Shown: positions 45,103-53,308 of the stretch, piece by piece
Layout of the letters: every line of letters begins with the position of its first letter
Position numbering within the stretch: the first letter of the stretch is position 1
Assembly (NCBI RefSeq): GCF_018130785.1
Contig: NZ_JAFCJT010000002.1
Coordinates: forward strand, 806,001-870,000
Length of the DNA: 64,000 nt
Source of the DNA: Bradyrhizobium liaoningense
GTDB lineage: Bacteria > Pseudomonadota > Alphaproteobacteria > Rhizobiales > Xanthobacteraceae
Direction: 5' to 3'
Position numbers and translations under genes: made by a program
Notes under the pieces: model-generated
Databases searched by the model: none
Told to the model about the DNA's origin: nothing
The model's input: only the letters and a program-made list of their open reading frames with translations

Positions 45103-45387
45103 TTGCGCACCGTACTGATACTGCTTGGCATTTGGCTGCTGATCAACGTGCTTTTCGTTGTGATCATGCTGCCGCCGCGCAAACCGCGGAGGCCGGATCC
45201 GCAGGACGCGGGCACGCTCGCGCCGGCGCGGATCGACCAGAACGGCTACCCGTTCGAGGAGCAGGAGAAGTTCCTGCTTCGCCACGTCATCATTTCGATC
45301 GCCATGGGGACGTTTTTCTCGCTTGCGCCGCCCTTGATGGAAGCGATCGACTCCATCAAGCGCTTCTTCAGGAAGCGTCGCGGCTAA
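45103..45387 (+). CDS. Hypothetical membrane protein, TTG start
   Basis: The 94-aa protein starts at TTG 45103 (no in-frame ATG nearby; AGGA is about 10 nt upstream). It has an N-terminal membrane segment (RTVLILLGIWLLINVLFVVIM) and a second hydrophobic patch (LLRHVIISIAMGTFFSLA), with a basic end (RFFRKRRG). No known domain. It is convergent with the caspase-like gene and separated from it by 51 bp. Confidence 0.68.
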   Translation: MRTVLILLGIWLLINVLFVVIMLPPRKPRRPDPQDAGTLAPARIDQNGYPFEEQEKFLLRHVIISIAMGTFFSLAPPLMEAIDSIKRFFRKRRG

Positions 45388-45438
45388 GGGAGTTCCCGCG
45401 GGAACTTGGCTCGCCGCCGTGCGTGCCGACAGAACCAC

Positions 45439-46959
45439 TCAGTTGTTGCTGCGGTTCGCGGCCCGAAAACTCTTGATCTCCGACACACTGCCGTCCCGGT
45501 AGGTCAGCTCCACCGAGACGAACTGCGTAGCCGGGGCGAGCTTCATGTAGAGCGGCATGCCGGCGCTGATCGCGCTGGGATCGCGCATGTCGCAGCCCGG
45601 CATCTTCAACACCTGGTTCGGAACGGCGGTGTCGATGCCGATGCGGACCTCGCGGATGGCGCAGCGGTAGGACACCAGGTGCGTATAGTAGACGAGCAGC
45701 CCGTTGAACTCGCGGAATGACAGCCAGCTCGTCGCGGTCATGTCGAGGATCTTGCGCTGGTCGCGGATCAGCGCGGCCTCGGGATCGAACCTGATCGGGA
45801 ATGGCCCCTGCATGTCGCCGGACTGATCGACATAACGGACCTCGATGGTGCCGGCCTGCGCATCCGACGGCAATTCGATCGACGGGTTAGGCATCCGCTT
45901 GCGCGTGCGCGGATCCAGCGTGTCGATAAAACCGGTCTCGCGGAAATCGCCATTGCCTGCCATGCGCCAGGAGATGCCGAGGGTCGGGTCGGCGAACGAG
46001 AACACCACGCTCCAGCCGCCATTGTGCCGCGAGAAGCTCGCGATCGGCGCGTTGGTGGTCTCTTCCTTCGGCACACGCGGCACCGACACCGGCGGCAGCG
46101 CCGCGAGCTTCTGCGGCGGCGGATCGGCCGGGCGCGCAGCAGCCGCCGTGTCCTTGGCAGGGCCGCTGAGGAAGACGTCGTCGACCATCTGGTCGAAATA
46201 GACCGGCACCTGCCTGTGCTTGACGGTGCCGGCCATCTCGCTGACGAGACGGCGGGTCCGCTGCGCCACCTGCACGAGGTTCTCGCCGGGCTGGAGAAGC
46301 TCCTTGGCGAAGGTGCGCGTGAACACCGAATTGGGATTGGCGTCGTCGTTGGAGAGGCGGTCGAGCGCGGTCTGGCGGGGACCCGCGGAGAACACCGAGA
46401 ACACGCCTTCGGGCAGCTGCACCATCGGTGCGAGCCCGCCGCCGCCGGCGACCGCGCGGGTGCCCTTGCGCTCGAACGGGTTGTTGCGACAGGCGTCGAA
46501 CACCAGGATCGACGTGCGCGCCTTCTTGTTTTGAAGGCGCTCGACGATGCGGTCGGCCAGGATGGAAGCGTCGCGCACCAGCTCTTCCTGGCCTTCCGTC
46601 GCCGCCGGCACGTCGGTCGGCAGCAGGTAGTTCTGGCCCGCGATCTCGAAGCCGTGGCCGGCGTAGAAGAAGAATGCGGTGTCGCCGGGCTCGATCGCCC
46701 TGTCGAACGCGAGCAGCGTCTCGGAGAATTGCTGCCGGCTCTGGTTCTCGGCGACCATCACGGAGAACCCGAGCTGCTTCAGCGTATCGCCCATGGTGCG
46801 GGCGTCGTTGACCGCCTTGAGCAGTTTAGGGACGTTCCTGTAGTCGTTGTTGCCGACGACGAGTGCAACGCGCTTCTCGGCTTGTGCGGGAAGCGCGACG
46901 CCGCTCAGGCCCACCGCAAGGCCGAGGGCCGCCAGAATTCTGAAAAGCCGACGCGTCAT
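45439..46959 (-). CDS. Secreted caspase-family (peptidase C14) protein
   Basis: The 506-aa protein has a signal peptide (residues 1-27) followed by a caspase-like domain: catalytic His in YAGHG (His102) and Cys in FDACRNNPF (Cys157), with RVALVVGNNDYRNVP at the start. The mature domain would lie in the periplasm or outside. A C-terminal region from about residue 300 (beta-rich, after a Pro-rich linker) has no identified fold. It is divergent from the AraC gene. Metacaspase-like proteases in bacteria have poorly known roles. Confidence 0.88.
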   Translation of the reverse strand: MTRRLFRILAALGLAVGLSGVALPAQAEKRVALVVGNNDYRNVPKLLKAVNDARTMGDTLKQLGFSVMVAENQSRQQFSETLLAFDRAIEPGDTAFFFYAGHGFEIAGQNYLLPTDVPAATEGQEELVRDASILADRIVERLQNKKARTSILVFDACRNNPFERKGTRAVAGGGGLAPMVQLPEGVFSVFSAGPRQTALDRLSNDDANPNSVFTRTFAKELLQPGENLVQVAQRTRRLVSEMAGTVKHRQVPVYFDQMVDDVFLSGPAKDTAAAARPADPPPQKLAALPPVSVPRVPKEETTNAPIASFSRHNGGWSVVFSFADPTLGISWRMAGNGDFRETGFIDTLDPRTRKRMPNPSIELPSDAQAGTIEVRYVDQSGDMQGPFPIRFDPEAALIRDQRKILDMTATSWLSFREFNGLLVYYTHLVSYRCAIREVRIGIDTAVPNQVLKMPGCDMRDPSAISAGMPLYMKLAPATQFVSVELTYRDGSVSEIKSFRAANRSNN

Positions 46960-47159
46960 CGTAAAATTCCCGTTGCAGAATGGCGCTCCGCCGGCTCCTC
47001 AAACAGTGGTTCATTGGAACCCACTGCCGCTGATGATAGTCGGTCCAGCCATGTCGGCGGTTCAACGCGGCCAGCCTTCCGGTTCCATCATCTGGACTAT
47101 GGCAGATTCCTCCGGAATCTGCTTTTTCTAGGCCAGTTGCGCTGCAAGCGGGGGCTGCC

Positions 47160-48125
47160 GTGTATCGATGGTGTACTGACGAAGTCGAACCGCATGACCG
47201 CTTCGACTATTGGCGCGAGGTCCGCTCCAAAGGCCTGTTCGGCGTCACCGCCGAGCTCGAGCGCGAACGGCGCGGCGACTTCTTCGGCGAATTCTCGCTG
47301 CGCCAGCTAGGCGGCGCCGGCCTCGTCGAGCTGAAGGCCTCGCAGTACACGGTCGAGCGCAGCAACTCCGACATCGCCTACGCGCCCGGCGACAGCATCT
47401 GCGTCTATCAGCAGCTCGGCAGCGGCGGCTGGTTCGGTGGGATGCGCACCAGCGACTTTGCGATCGCCAACGGCAGCTTCGCCACCAGCCACACCGACCT
47501 GCCCTATCGCACCGCCCCGCTTGGCGCGGGCGGCTTCCACCTGCGGATCCTCAAGATCCCCGTGAGCACGATCCCGGCGCAGGACAAGCGCATCCGCGAG
47601 CTTGCGCCCCGGACGTTCGGCGATCAGAGCCTGGCGCCCCTGCTCGGCGCCTGCTTCGCCGATCTCGACGAGGCCGCTGCGGATCAAGCCGGGGCGACCG
47701 ACGCGACCTCCCTCGTCCAGGCGCTGGCCCATCTGGCACTGATCGAGCGCGGCATCGTGCGCCCCGGTAGCCGGCTCGGGCAGGCCGCGATGCGGACCGC
47801 CCGGCTCTCGCAGGCGCGGCGCCTGATCGCGCGCCATCTGCAAGACCCTGGCCTCGCGCCAACGATGGTGGCCGACCAGCTCGGCGTGTCCGTGCGTCAC
47901 CTGCACATGCTGTTCGAGACCGCGGCAAAGAGCTTCTCGCAGACCGTGACGGACAAACGCCTGAAACAGAGCCGCCGCCTGATGCGCGAGGCGCCGGACC
48001 GGCTGATCGCCGATATCGCGACCTCCTGCGGCTTCGAGAGCCTTGCGACCTACTACCGGGTCTTCAACGCTGCCTACGGAATGGCACCCGGCGATTTCCG
48101 GGCGCAGGGGCCGGACGGAGCTTAG
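47160..48125 (+). CDS. AraC-family transcriptional regulator
   Basis: The 321-aa protein uses a GTG start at 47160 (GGGGGCT upstream). It has an N-terminal cupin-like AraC-binding domain (DEVEPHDRFDYWREV near residues 7-21) and a C-terminal AraC helix-turn-helix pair (TMVADQLGVSVRHLHMLFE, about residues 237-256, and a second HTH before CGFESLATYYRVF). Ligand and targets unknown. Divergent from the caspase-like gene, 200 bp apart, so it may regulate it. Confidence 0.88.
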   Translation: MYRWCTDEVEPHDRFDYWREVRSKGLFGVTAELERERRGDFFGEFSLRQLGGAGLVELKASQYTVERSNSDIAYAPGDSICVYQQLGSGGWFGGMRTSDFAIANGSFATSHTDLPYRTAPLGAGGFHLRILKIPVSTIPAQDKRIRELAPRTFGDQSLAPLLGACFADLDEAAADQAGATDATSLVQALAHLALIERGIVRPGSRLGQAAMRTARLSQARRLIARHLQDPGLAPTMVADQLGVSVRHLHMLFETAAKSFSQTVTDKRLKQSRRLMREAPDRLIADIATSCGFESLATYYRVFNAAYGMAPGDFRAQGPDGA

Positions 48126-48424
48126 TCGTCCCTCCGGTAGCCATCGCCCGGTCAACGGTCGAGCGGAAAAGCCCTGCCGGGCCCGCTATTTGGGCAAAAA
48201 CCTCAGGTTTTTTAGGGTCTTCCCGCGCCCGCTCCATTGACTTTGGCCGATTCCTGCCTATGTTCCGGGGCGACGCGGCTCAGATCGAAGACCGATTCCT
48301 GAGCCTGGCGCTTTGTTCGCGTGTGTCAGCACCCCCAGCTTCTTTGAGAGCGCGCCGTTTCGGGGTGGAGCGCGACAGCCTTAATTACCCTCGATTCCGA
48401 ACGGCGGTTTCGACCAGAGGCTCA
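48126..48424. other. Leader region of the DEAD-box helicase gene
   Basis: This 299-bp gap has an inverted repeat AAAAACCTCAGGTTTTT at 48196-48212 and a promoter at 48237-48264. The predicted transcript has a leader of about 150 nt before the ATG at 48425. No ORF is supported in the leader. Confidence 0.6.
48237..48264 (+). promoter_or_regulatory. Sigma-70-type promoter of the DEAD-box helicase gene
   Basis: TTGACT at 48237-48242 and TATGTT at 48259-48264 are separated by 16 bp, close to the alphaproteobacterial housekeeping consensus. The implied start near 48271 gives a leader of about 155 nt. Confidence 0.65.
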
Positions 48425-49942
48425 ATGTCCTTTTCAAATCTCGGACTGTCCGAAAAAGTCCTCGCCGCAGTGGCGGCCACCGGTTACACCACCCCCACCC
48501 CCATTCAGGAACAGGCGATCCCCCACGTCCTCGCGCGCAAGGACGTGCTCGGCATCGCCCAGACCGGCACCGGCAAGACCGCGGCCTTCGTGCTGCCGAT
48601 GCTCACCATCCTCGAAAAGGGTCGCGCCCGCGCGCGCATGCCGCGCACGCTGATCCTGGAGCCGACCCGCGAGCTCGCGGCGCAGGTGAAGGAAAACTTC
48701 GACCGCTACGGCGCCGGCCAGAAGCTCAACGTCGCCCTGCTGATCGGCGGCGTTTCCTTCGGCGACCAGGATGCCAAGCTGACGCGCGGCGTCGACGTGC
48801 TGATCGCCACCCCCGGCCGCCTGCTCGACCACACCGAGCGCGGCGGCCTCCTGCTCACCGGCGTCGAATTGCTCGTCATCGACGAAGCCGACCGCATGCT
48901 GGACATGGGCTTCATTCCCGACATCGAGCGCGTCTGCAAGCTCGTCCCGTTCACGCGGCAGACCCTGTTCTTCACCGCGACCCTGCCGCCGGAAATCCGG
49001 CGCATCACCGAGACCTTCCTGCATAACCCGCAGAAGGTCGAAGTCTCCAAGCCCGCCACCACCGCCGTGACCGTCACGCAGTCACAGGTGCCTGCGGGGC
49101 GCGAGGCGCATGAGAAGCGCGAATTGCTTCGCCGCCTGCTGCGCGAGGCCAAGGATCTCAAGAACGCGATCATCTTCTGCAATCGCAAGCGCGAGGTCGC
49201 GATCGTTCACAAATCGCTCCAGAAGCACGGCTTCAGCGTCGGCGCGTTGCACGGCGACATGGACCAGCCGGCCCGCATGGCGGCGCTCGAACAATTCCGC
49301 AAGGGTGAGCTGCCGCTGCTGGTCGCCTCCGACGTCGCGGCCCGCGGCCTCGACATTCCCGAAGTCAGCCACGTCTTCAATTTCGACGTCCCCCATCATC
49401 CAGACGACTACGTCCATCGCGTCGGCCGCACCGGCCGTGCTGGCCGCACCGGTACCGCGATCTCGATCGTCACGCCGCTCGACCAGAAGTCGATGGTGGC
49501 GATCGAGAAGCTGATCGGCCAGAGCATTCCGCGCGCCGAGGGCGATTACGAGGTCCACGCCGAAGCCGGCGATGCGGCCGAGCGCCCGCGCGAGCAGCGC
49601 GGCCGCGAGCGTTCGCGCGGCGGACGCGGCAAGCCGCAGCGCGGCGGTCGCGATCGTGAGCGCAGCCACGAGCCGCGCGAGGCGCGTGGCGAGGCAAGAC
49701 ACGCTTCCGAAACACGGCCTTCGGCCGAAGCACGGCCAGCACGCGAGGCAAGGGCTCCGCGTGAAGCCAGGCAATCATCCGAACCGCGTCATGGCTCGCG
49801 CCAGCAGGCCAATGCATCGCATGTACCGTCGATCGGCCGCCCCGAGCCGCGCCGCCAGCGCGAGGTCGATACCGAGCCCGGCGATCATTCGCACCTTCCG
49901 GCGTTTCTGCTCCGGCCGGTGCGTTCTCCCGCCGGCGCCTGA
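48425..49942 (+). CDS. DEAD-box ATP-dependent RNA helicase (RhlE-like)
   Basis: The 505-aa protein has the full helicase core: Q motif TPIQEQAI near residues 24-31, AQTGTGKTA (Walker A), PTRELA, VIDEADRML, motif III as FTATLP, and HRVGRTGRAG. The C-terminus from about residue 385 is basic, Arg/Gly/Glu-rich and disordered, typical of RhlE-type enzymes. It remodels RNA, for example in ribosome assembly or mRNA decay. The frame extends to 48260, but ATG 48425 fits the family. A long leader precedes it. Confidence 0.93.
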   Translation: MSFSNLGLSEKVLAAVAATGYTTPTPIQEQAIPHVLARKDVLGIAQTGTGKTAAFVLPMLTILEKGRARARMPRTLILEPTRELAAQVKENFDRYGAGQKLNVALLIGGVSFGDQDAKLTRGVDVLIATPGRLLDHTERGGLLLTGVELLVIDEADRMLDMGFIPDIERVCKLVPFTRQTLFFTATLPPEIRRITETFLHNPQKVEVSKPATTAVTVTQSQVPAGREAHEKRELLRRLLREAKDLKNAIIFCNRKREVAIVHKSLQKHGFSVGALHGDMDQPARMAALEQFRKGELPLLVASDVAARGLDIPEVSHVFNFDVPHHPDDYVHRVGRTGRAGRTGTAISIVTPLDQKSMVAIEKLIGQSIPRAEGDYEVHAEAGDAAERPREQRGRERSRGGRGKPQRGGRDRERSHEPREARGEARHASETRPSAEARPAREARAPREARQSSEPRHGSRQQANASHVPSIGRPEPRRQREVDTEPGDHSHLPAFLLRPVRSPAGA

Positions 49943-50107
49943 CGCGCCGGCGCGATTCAGGTCCGGTTGAGCGGAGCCGTCTCACACTTTTTCTGATGCA
50001 TTCGCGAACGTCTGTTTACAGTGCGTTCACGATCGTCCGTTAGCCTACGAACATAATTTAAGCATTGCTGCGGTCGATGGCGCACCGACCGCTGTGGGGT
50101 ATGTTCC

Positions 50108-51175
50108 GTGGTCAAGGTGCTCGACGAACACGAACGCACGATGGCGTTCGCCGAAGTGGCTCTCGGTCAGATCCGTTCGCTTCGACAGACCGCAATTCCC
50201 CGCAATTACGAGATCTGGTACGTCTACGCCACCGGCTACAACGCACCGCTCAACAAGATCATCAACGAGACGCTGGCGCGCCACGGCAAGCTGACCGAAG
50301 GCGATCTCGAGCAGATCTACGAGACCTATCTTTCCCACATCAAGACCACCGACCGCATCGACAAGGTCGGCGCACGCGTCATCGGCGAGATCGACGACGT
50401 GATGAAGGTGCTGAGCGAAGCGCTCGGGGTGACCGGCTCCTACGATGCCAGCCTGTCGGGCGCGGCCGAGAAACTGTCGACGGCCAAGAACCGCGACCAG
50501 ATCAAGTCGATCGTCGAGACTCTGCTGCGCTCGACCAGCGAGATGCGCGAGACCAACAAGGCGCTGGAAGACCGGCTGACGCTGTCCAAGAACGAGATCA
50601 GCAATCTCCAGCAGAGCCTGGAGGCGATCCGCGCCGAAAGCCTGACCGATCCGCTTACGGGGTTGGGCAATCGCAAATATTTCGATCGCATGATCGGCAT
50701 GGCCGTGCAGAGCGCGCTCGCCTCAGGCGAGCCGCTGTCCCTGCTGCTGTTCGACATCGATCATTTCAAGTCGTTCAACGATTCCTACGGCCATCTCACC
50801 GGCGACCAGGTCTTGCGGCTGGTCGGCCTTTCCATGAAGCAGACCATCAAGGGACAGGACATCACCGCGCGCTATGGCGGCGAGGAATTCGCGGTCCTGC
50901 TGCCCAACACGGCGCTGCGCCAGGCCCTCACCGTCGCAGATCACATCCGCCGCGCCGTGATGGCGAAGGAATTGAAGAAGAAATCGACCGGCGAGATCCT
51001 CGGCCGCGTCACCATCTCCGTCGGCGTCTCCATGCTCAAGCAGGGCGATGACACCGAAACGCTGATCGAGCGCGCGGATGCCTGCCTCTATGCCGCCAAG
51101 CGCAATGGCCGCAACCGCGTGATCTGCGAGGCCGATCCGGAATTCGCGATCGAGTCGCACAGCCGGGTGGCCTGA
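50108..51175 (+). CDS. Diguanylate cyclase (GGDEF domain)
   Basis: The 355-aa soluble protein has an N-terminal helical region with a coiled-coil (about residues 130-175) and a GGDEF domain with DPLTGLGNRK near 181-190 and the active-site GGEEF at 257-261. It should make cyclic di-GMP from GTP. The usual product-inhibition site RxxD before GGEEF reads KGQD at 248-251, so feedback inhibition may be weaker. GTG start at 50108 with GGGG upstream. No linked phosphodiesterase or receiver domain. The N-terminal domain has unknown input. Confidence 0.9.
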   Translation: MVKVLDEHERTMAFAEVALGQIRSLRQTAIPRNYEIWYVYATGYNAPLNKIINETLARHGKLTEGDLEQIYETYLSHIKTTDRIDKVGARVIGEIDDVMKVLSEALGVTGSYDASLSGAAEKLSTAKNRDQIKSIVETLLRSTSEMRETNKALEDRLTLSKNEISNLQQSLEAIRAESLTDPLTGLGNRKYFDRMIGMAVQSALASGEPLSLLLFDIDHFKSFNDSYGHLTGDQVLRLVGLSMKQTIKGQDITARYGGEEFAVLLPNTALRQALTVADHIRRAVMAKELKKKSTGEILGRVTISVGVSMLKQGDDTETLIERADACLYAAKRNGRNRVICEADPEFAIESHSRVA

Positions 51176-51278
51176 CGCCGGCGCAGCGCGCCGAAGAGAC
51201 GGCGGCGCTTGACATTCCAACCCGCCGAACAACATCTTCCCCGCCGCCTGACCGCGAGCGTCCAGAGGACTTGTCGTC

Positions 51279-51808
51279 TTGCCCAATCCCCATGACTTTC
51301 ACGCGCCGCAACCGTCCTACACCAGGGACGAACTGCTGAGATCGAGCGAAGGCGGCTACTTCGGCCCGGGCAACGCGCAATTGCCGGCGCCGCCCATGCT
51401 CATGATGGACCGCATCACCGAGATCAGCCTGGACGGCGGCGAGTTCGGCAAAGGCCACATCGTCGGCGAACTCGATATTGTGCCCAGCCACTGGTTCTTC
51501 GTTGCCATTTTCGCGGTGACGCGATGATGCCGGGAAGCCTTGGCCTGGATGCGATGTGGCAGATGATCGGCTACTGGCTCGGCTGGTCGGGCTCACCGGG
51601 CAAGGGCCGCGCCATCGGCGTCGGCGAGGTGGATGCCACGGGGTTCGTCACGCCGGAGACGCGATGCGTGCGCTACGAAGTCGCCATGCGCATGGTCCGC
51701 CGCGGCAAGCTGGTGCTCGGAATTGCCGATGGTCGCGTGCTCGCCGACGGCACCTGCGTCTTCACGGCCAAGGACATGAGGGTCGGACTGACCAAGGCGG
51801 TGGAATGA
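51279..51808 (+). pseudogene. FabA-like beta-hydroxydecanoyl-ACP dehydratase, frameshifted
   Basis: From TTG 51279 (SD AGAGGA) the frame gives a FabA N-terminal half ending [12 protein letters not shown] at 51527, then the other half begins in a second frame, [19 protein letters not shown], to 51808. Adding one base in TTCGTTGCC near 51500 restores [15 protein letters not shown], the FabA catalytic-His motif. The joined protein would have about 176 aa, the normal FabA length. It lies alone, not with fabB, so it may be a second copy whose loss is tolerated, or a sequencing error. Confidence 0.75.
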
Positions 51809-51846
51809 ACCTAACGGTGGGCACGCTTCCGCCGTCGCTCTACGAG

Positions 51847-52284
51847 CTACGGCGGACGGGTCGCTTTGCCCACCCGACGCACCGTTTTCTTGATTGCCTT
51901 CTTGGCCGGCCGCTTCCTGGCAAGAGGCTTCTTCGGCTCCGCCTTCTTCGCTTTCGGCCGCTTCTTCACCTTGGCGCGCTGGGCGGCGGCAAGCGCCGCT
52001 TTCGCCCATTGCGCAAGCTCCGCGGAATCGTCGAACAGGCGCGCAGGCAGCTCCCAGTAGGAATTCACCAGCACGGTCTTGGCGCGGGTCGAATACTGGA
52101 ACGGCTTCGAGCCTTCCGCTTCGAAGTCCGGGATCGTCACCTCGTCGGCGCGGAAGAACAGGCCGGCGCGCAGAGACAGCGCGAAGTTGATGCCGTCGGC
52201 GGAGATGCCGTAGCCGGAGAACATTTTTCGGATAGTGACGGGGCCGAAATCGGCGAACAGGTCGATCAGGAATTCGCGGTCCAT
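51847..52284 (-). CDS. TfoX N-terminal-domain protein with lysine-rich tail
   Basis: The 145-aa protein has a TfoX/Sxy N-terminal domain (residues 3-98: FLIDLFADFGPVTIRKMFSGYGI start, GLFFRADEVTIPDF) followed by a 45-residue tail very rich in Lys, Ala and Pro (AKVKKRPKAKKAEPKKPLARK), like histone-H1-type DNA-binding tails. TfoX proteins assist competence activation in gamma-proteobacteria; in rhizobia the role is unknown. ATG 52284 fits the domain start; the frame extends to 52335 over an inverted-repeat element. Confidence 0.82.
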   Translation of the reverse strand: MDREFLIDLFADFGPVTIRKMFSGYGISADGINFALSLRAGLFFRADEVTIPDFEAEGSKPFQYSTRAKTVLVNSYWELPARLFDDSAELAQWAKAALAAAQRAKVKKRPKAKKAEPKKPLARKRPAKKAIKKTVRRVGKATRPP

Positions 52285-52308
52285 GGCCCAACTCTCCCCC
52301 CAAGCGTC

Positions 52309-52477
52309 GTCCCCGCCTAGTGCGCAATTGCGCACGGGCGCGGGGACCCATAGCCCGAGGGAGAAGTTTAGCGAAGACTGTCCGTCGTGCCAGCTCCGGT
52401 ACTGGCACCTCCCGCTAAAGATAGGTCACGCGGTATGGGTCCCCGCGCCCGTGCGCAATTGCGCACTAGGCGGGGAC
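52309..52477. repeat. 169-bp element with perfect 44-bp inverted repeats
   Basis: Arms at 52309-52352 and 52434-52477 are perfect inverted copies of 44 bp and each contains the palindrome TGCGCAATTGCGCA. The 81-bp loop has a nested hairpin (GTGCCAG..CTGGCAC) and TTTAGCG/CGCTAAA arms. It separates the TfoX gene from the sufA-like gene. Perfect arms suggest a recent or conserved element, like a MITE or a REP-type repeat. Confidence 0.85.
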
Positions 52478-52488
52478 AAGAGTCGGGC

Positions 52489-52887
52489 CTACCCGTCGAT
52501 CTTGGCCGGGCGCAGCTCGACCGACTCGCCGCAGCCGCAGGCGGAGACCTGGTTGGGGTTATTGAAGACGAACTGGGCCTGCATCTTGTCGGCCTTGTAG
52601 TCCATCTCGGTGCCGAGCAGGAACAGCACGGCCTTGGGGTCGACCAGGATCTTGACGCCCTTGTCCTCGACGACCTCGTCGGTCGGACGGACATCATGGG
52701 CGTATTCAACGGTGTAGGACTGACCGGCGCAGCCGCCGTTCTTCACACCGACGCGCAGGCCCACGATCTCGGAATCGGCACGCTGGGTCAGCTCGCTGAT
52801 GCGCTGGGCAGCAGCATCCGTCAGCCGCATCACCTGCGGGCGCGGCCGCCGGGGCTTTGGTGTCGAAGCTGGTGTTGCCTGGGTCAT
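52489..52887 (-). CDS. sufA: A-type iron-sulfur cluster carrier (SufA/IscA/ErpA-like)
   Basis: The 132-aa protein has the A-type scaffold fold and three conserved cysteines: one in VKNGGCAGQSY near residue 53 and two in SACGCGES near 116-118. It receives and passes iron-sulfur clusters to target proteins. It has a longer N-terminus than usual (about 20 Pro/Thr/Arg-rich residues). It is the last gene of the SUF operon, 49 bp after the SufT-like gene. Calling it SufA rests on the operon context. Confidence 0.88.
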   Translation of the reverse strand: MTQATPASTPKPRRPRPQVMRLTDAAAQRISELTQRADSEIVGLRVGVKNGGCAGQSYTVEYAHDVRPTDEVVEDKGVKILVDPKAVLFLLGTEMDYKADKMQAQFVFNNPNQVSACGCGESVELRPAKIDG

Positions 52888-52936
52888 GTTACCTATGTGG
52901 TCCGTTGCGGAGCGAATTCAATGCGGGCAGAGGCCG

Positions 52937-53308
52937 TCACCACATGTTGAGCACGAGGCGGGCCTCGTCGCTCATGCGTTCCGGCGACCACGGCGGCTCC
53001 CAGACGACCTTGACGTCGACCACGCCGACGCCGGGGACGCTGGCAACCGCGTTCTCGACCATGGTCGGCAGCTCGCCGGCAGCCGGGCAGTTCGGCGTCG
53101 TCAGCGTCATCTGGACGTCGACCGAGCGGTCGTCCTTGATCTCGACCTTGTAGATCAGGCCGAGCTCGTAGATGTCGGCCGGGATCTCCGGATCGAACAC
53201 GGTCTTGAGGCCCGCGATGATCTCGGTGGTGAGACGCTCGGTCTCCTCAGGCGGCAGCGCCGACTGGGTCTCCATCGGATTGACTTTGACTTCGGCCGTG
53301 TCACTCAT
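52937..53308 (-). CDS. sufT: SUF assembly protein SufT (MIP18/DUF59 family)
   Basis: The 123-aa protein has the MIP18-like fold with IIAGLKTVFDPEIPADIYELGLIYKVEI near residues 29-56 and a VELVWEPPWS-type end (seen as VKVVWEPPWSPERMS). Members aid iron-sulfur maturation. The start overlaps the sufS stop by 4 bp (ATGA), supporting co-translation in the operon between sufS and sufA. Confidence 0.9.
   Translation of the reverse strand: MSDTAEVKVNPMETQSALPPEETERLTTEIIAGLKTVFDPEIPADIYELGLIYKVEIKDDRSVDVQMTLTTPNCPAAGELPTMVENAVASVPGVGVVDVKVVWEPPWSPERMSDEARLVLNMW

Noticed and set aside
52309..52477. CRISPR-like or riboswitch reading of the inverted-repeat element
   Set aside because: There are only two arms in opposite orientation, no direct repeat-spacer pattern and no riboswitch motif.
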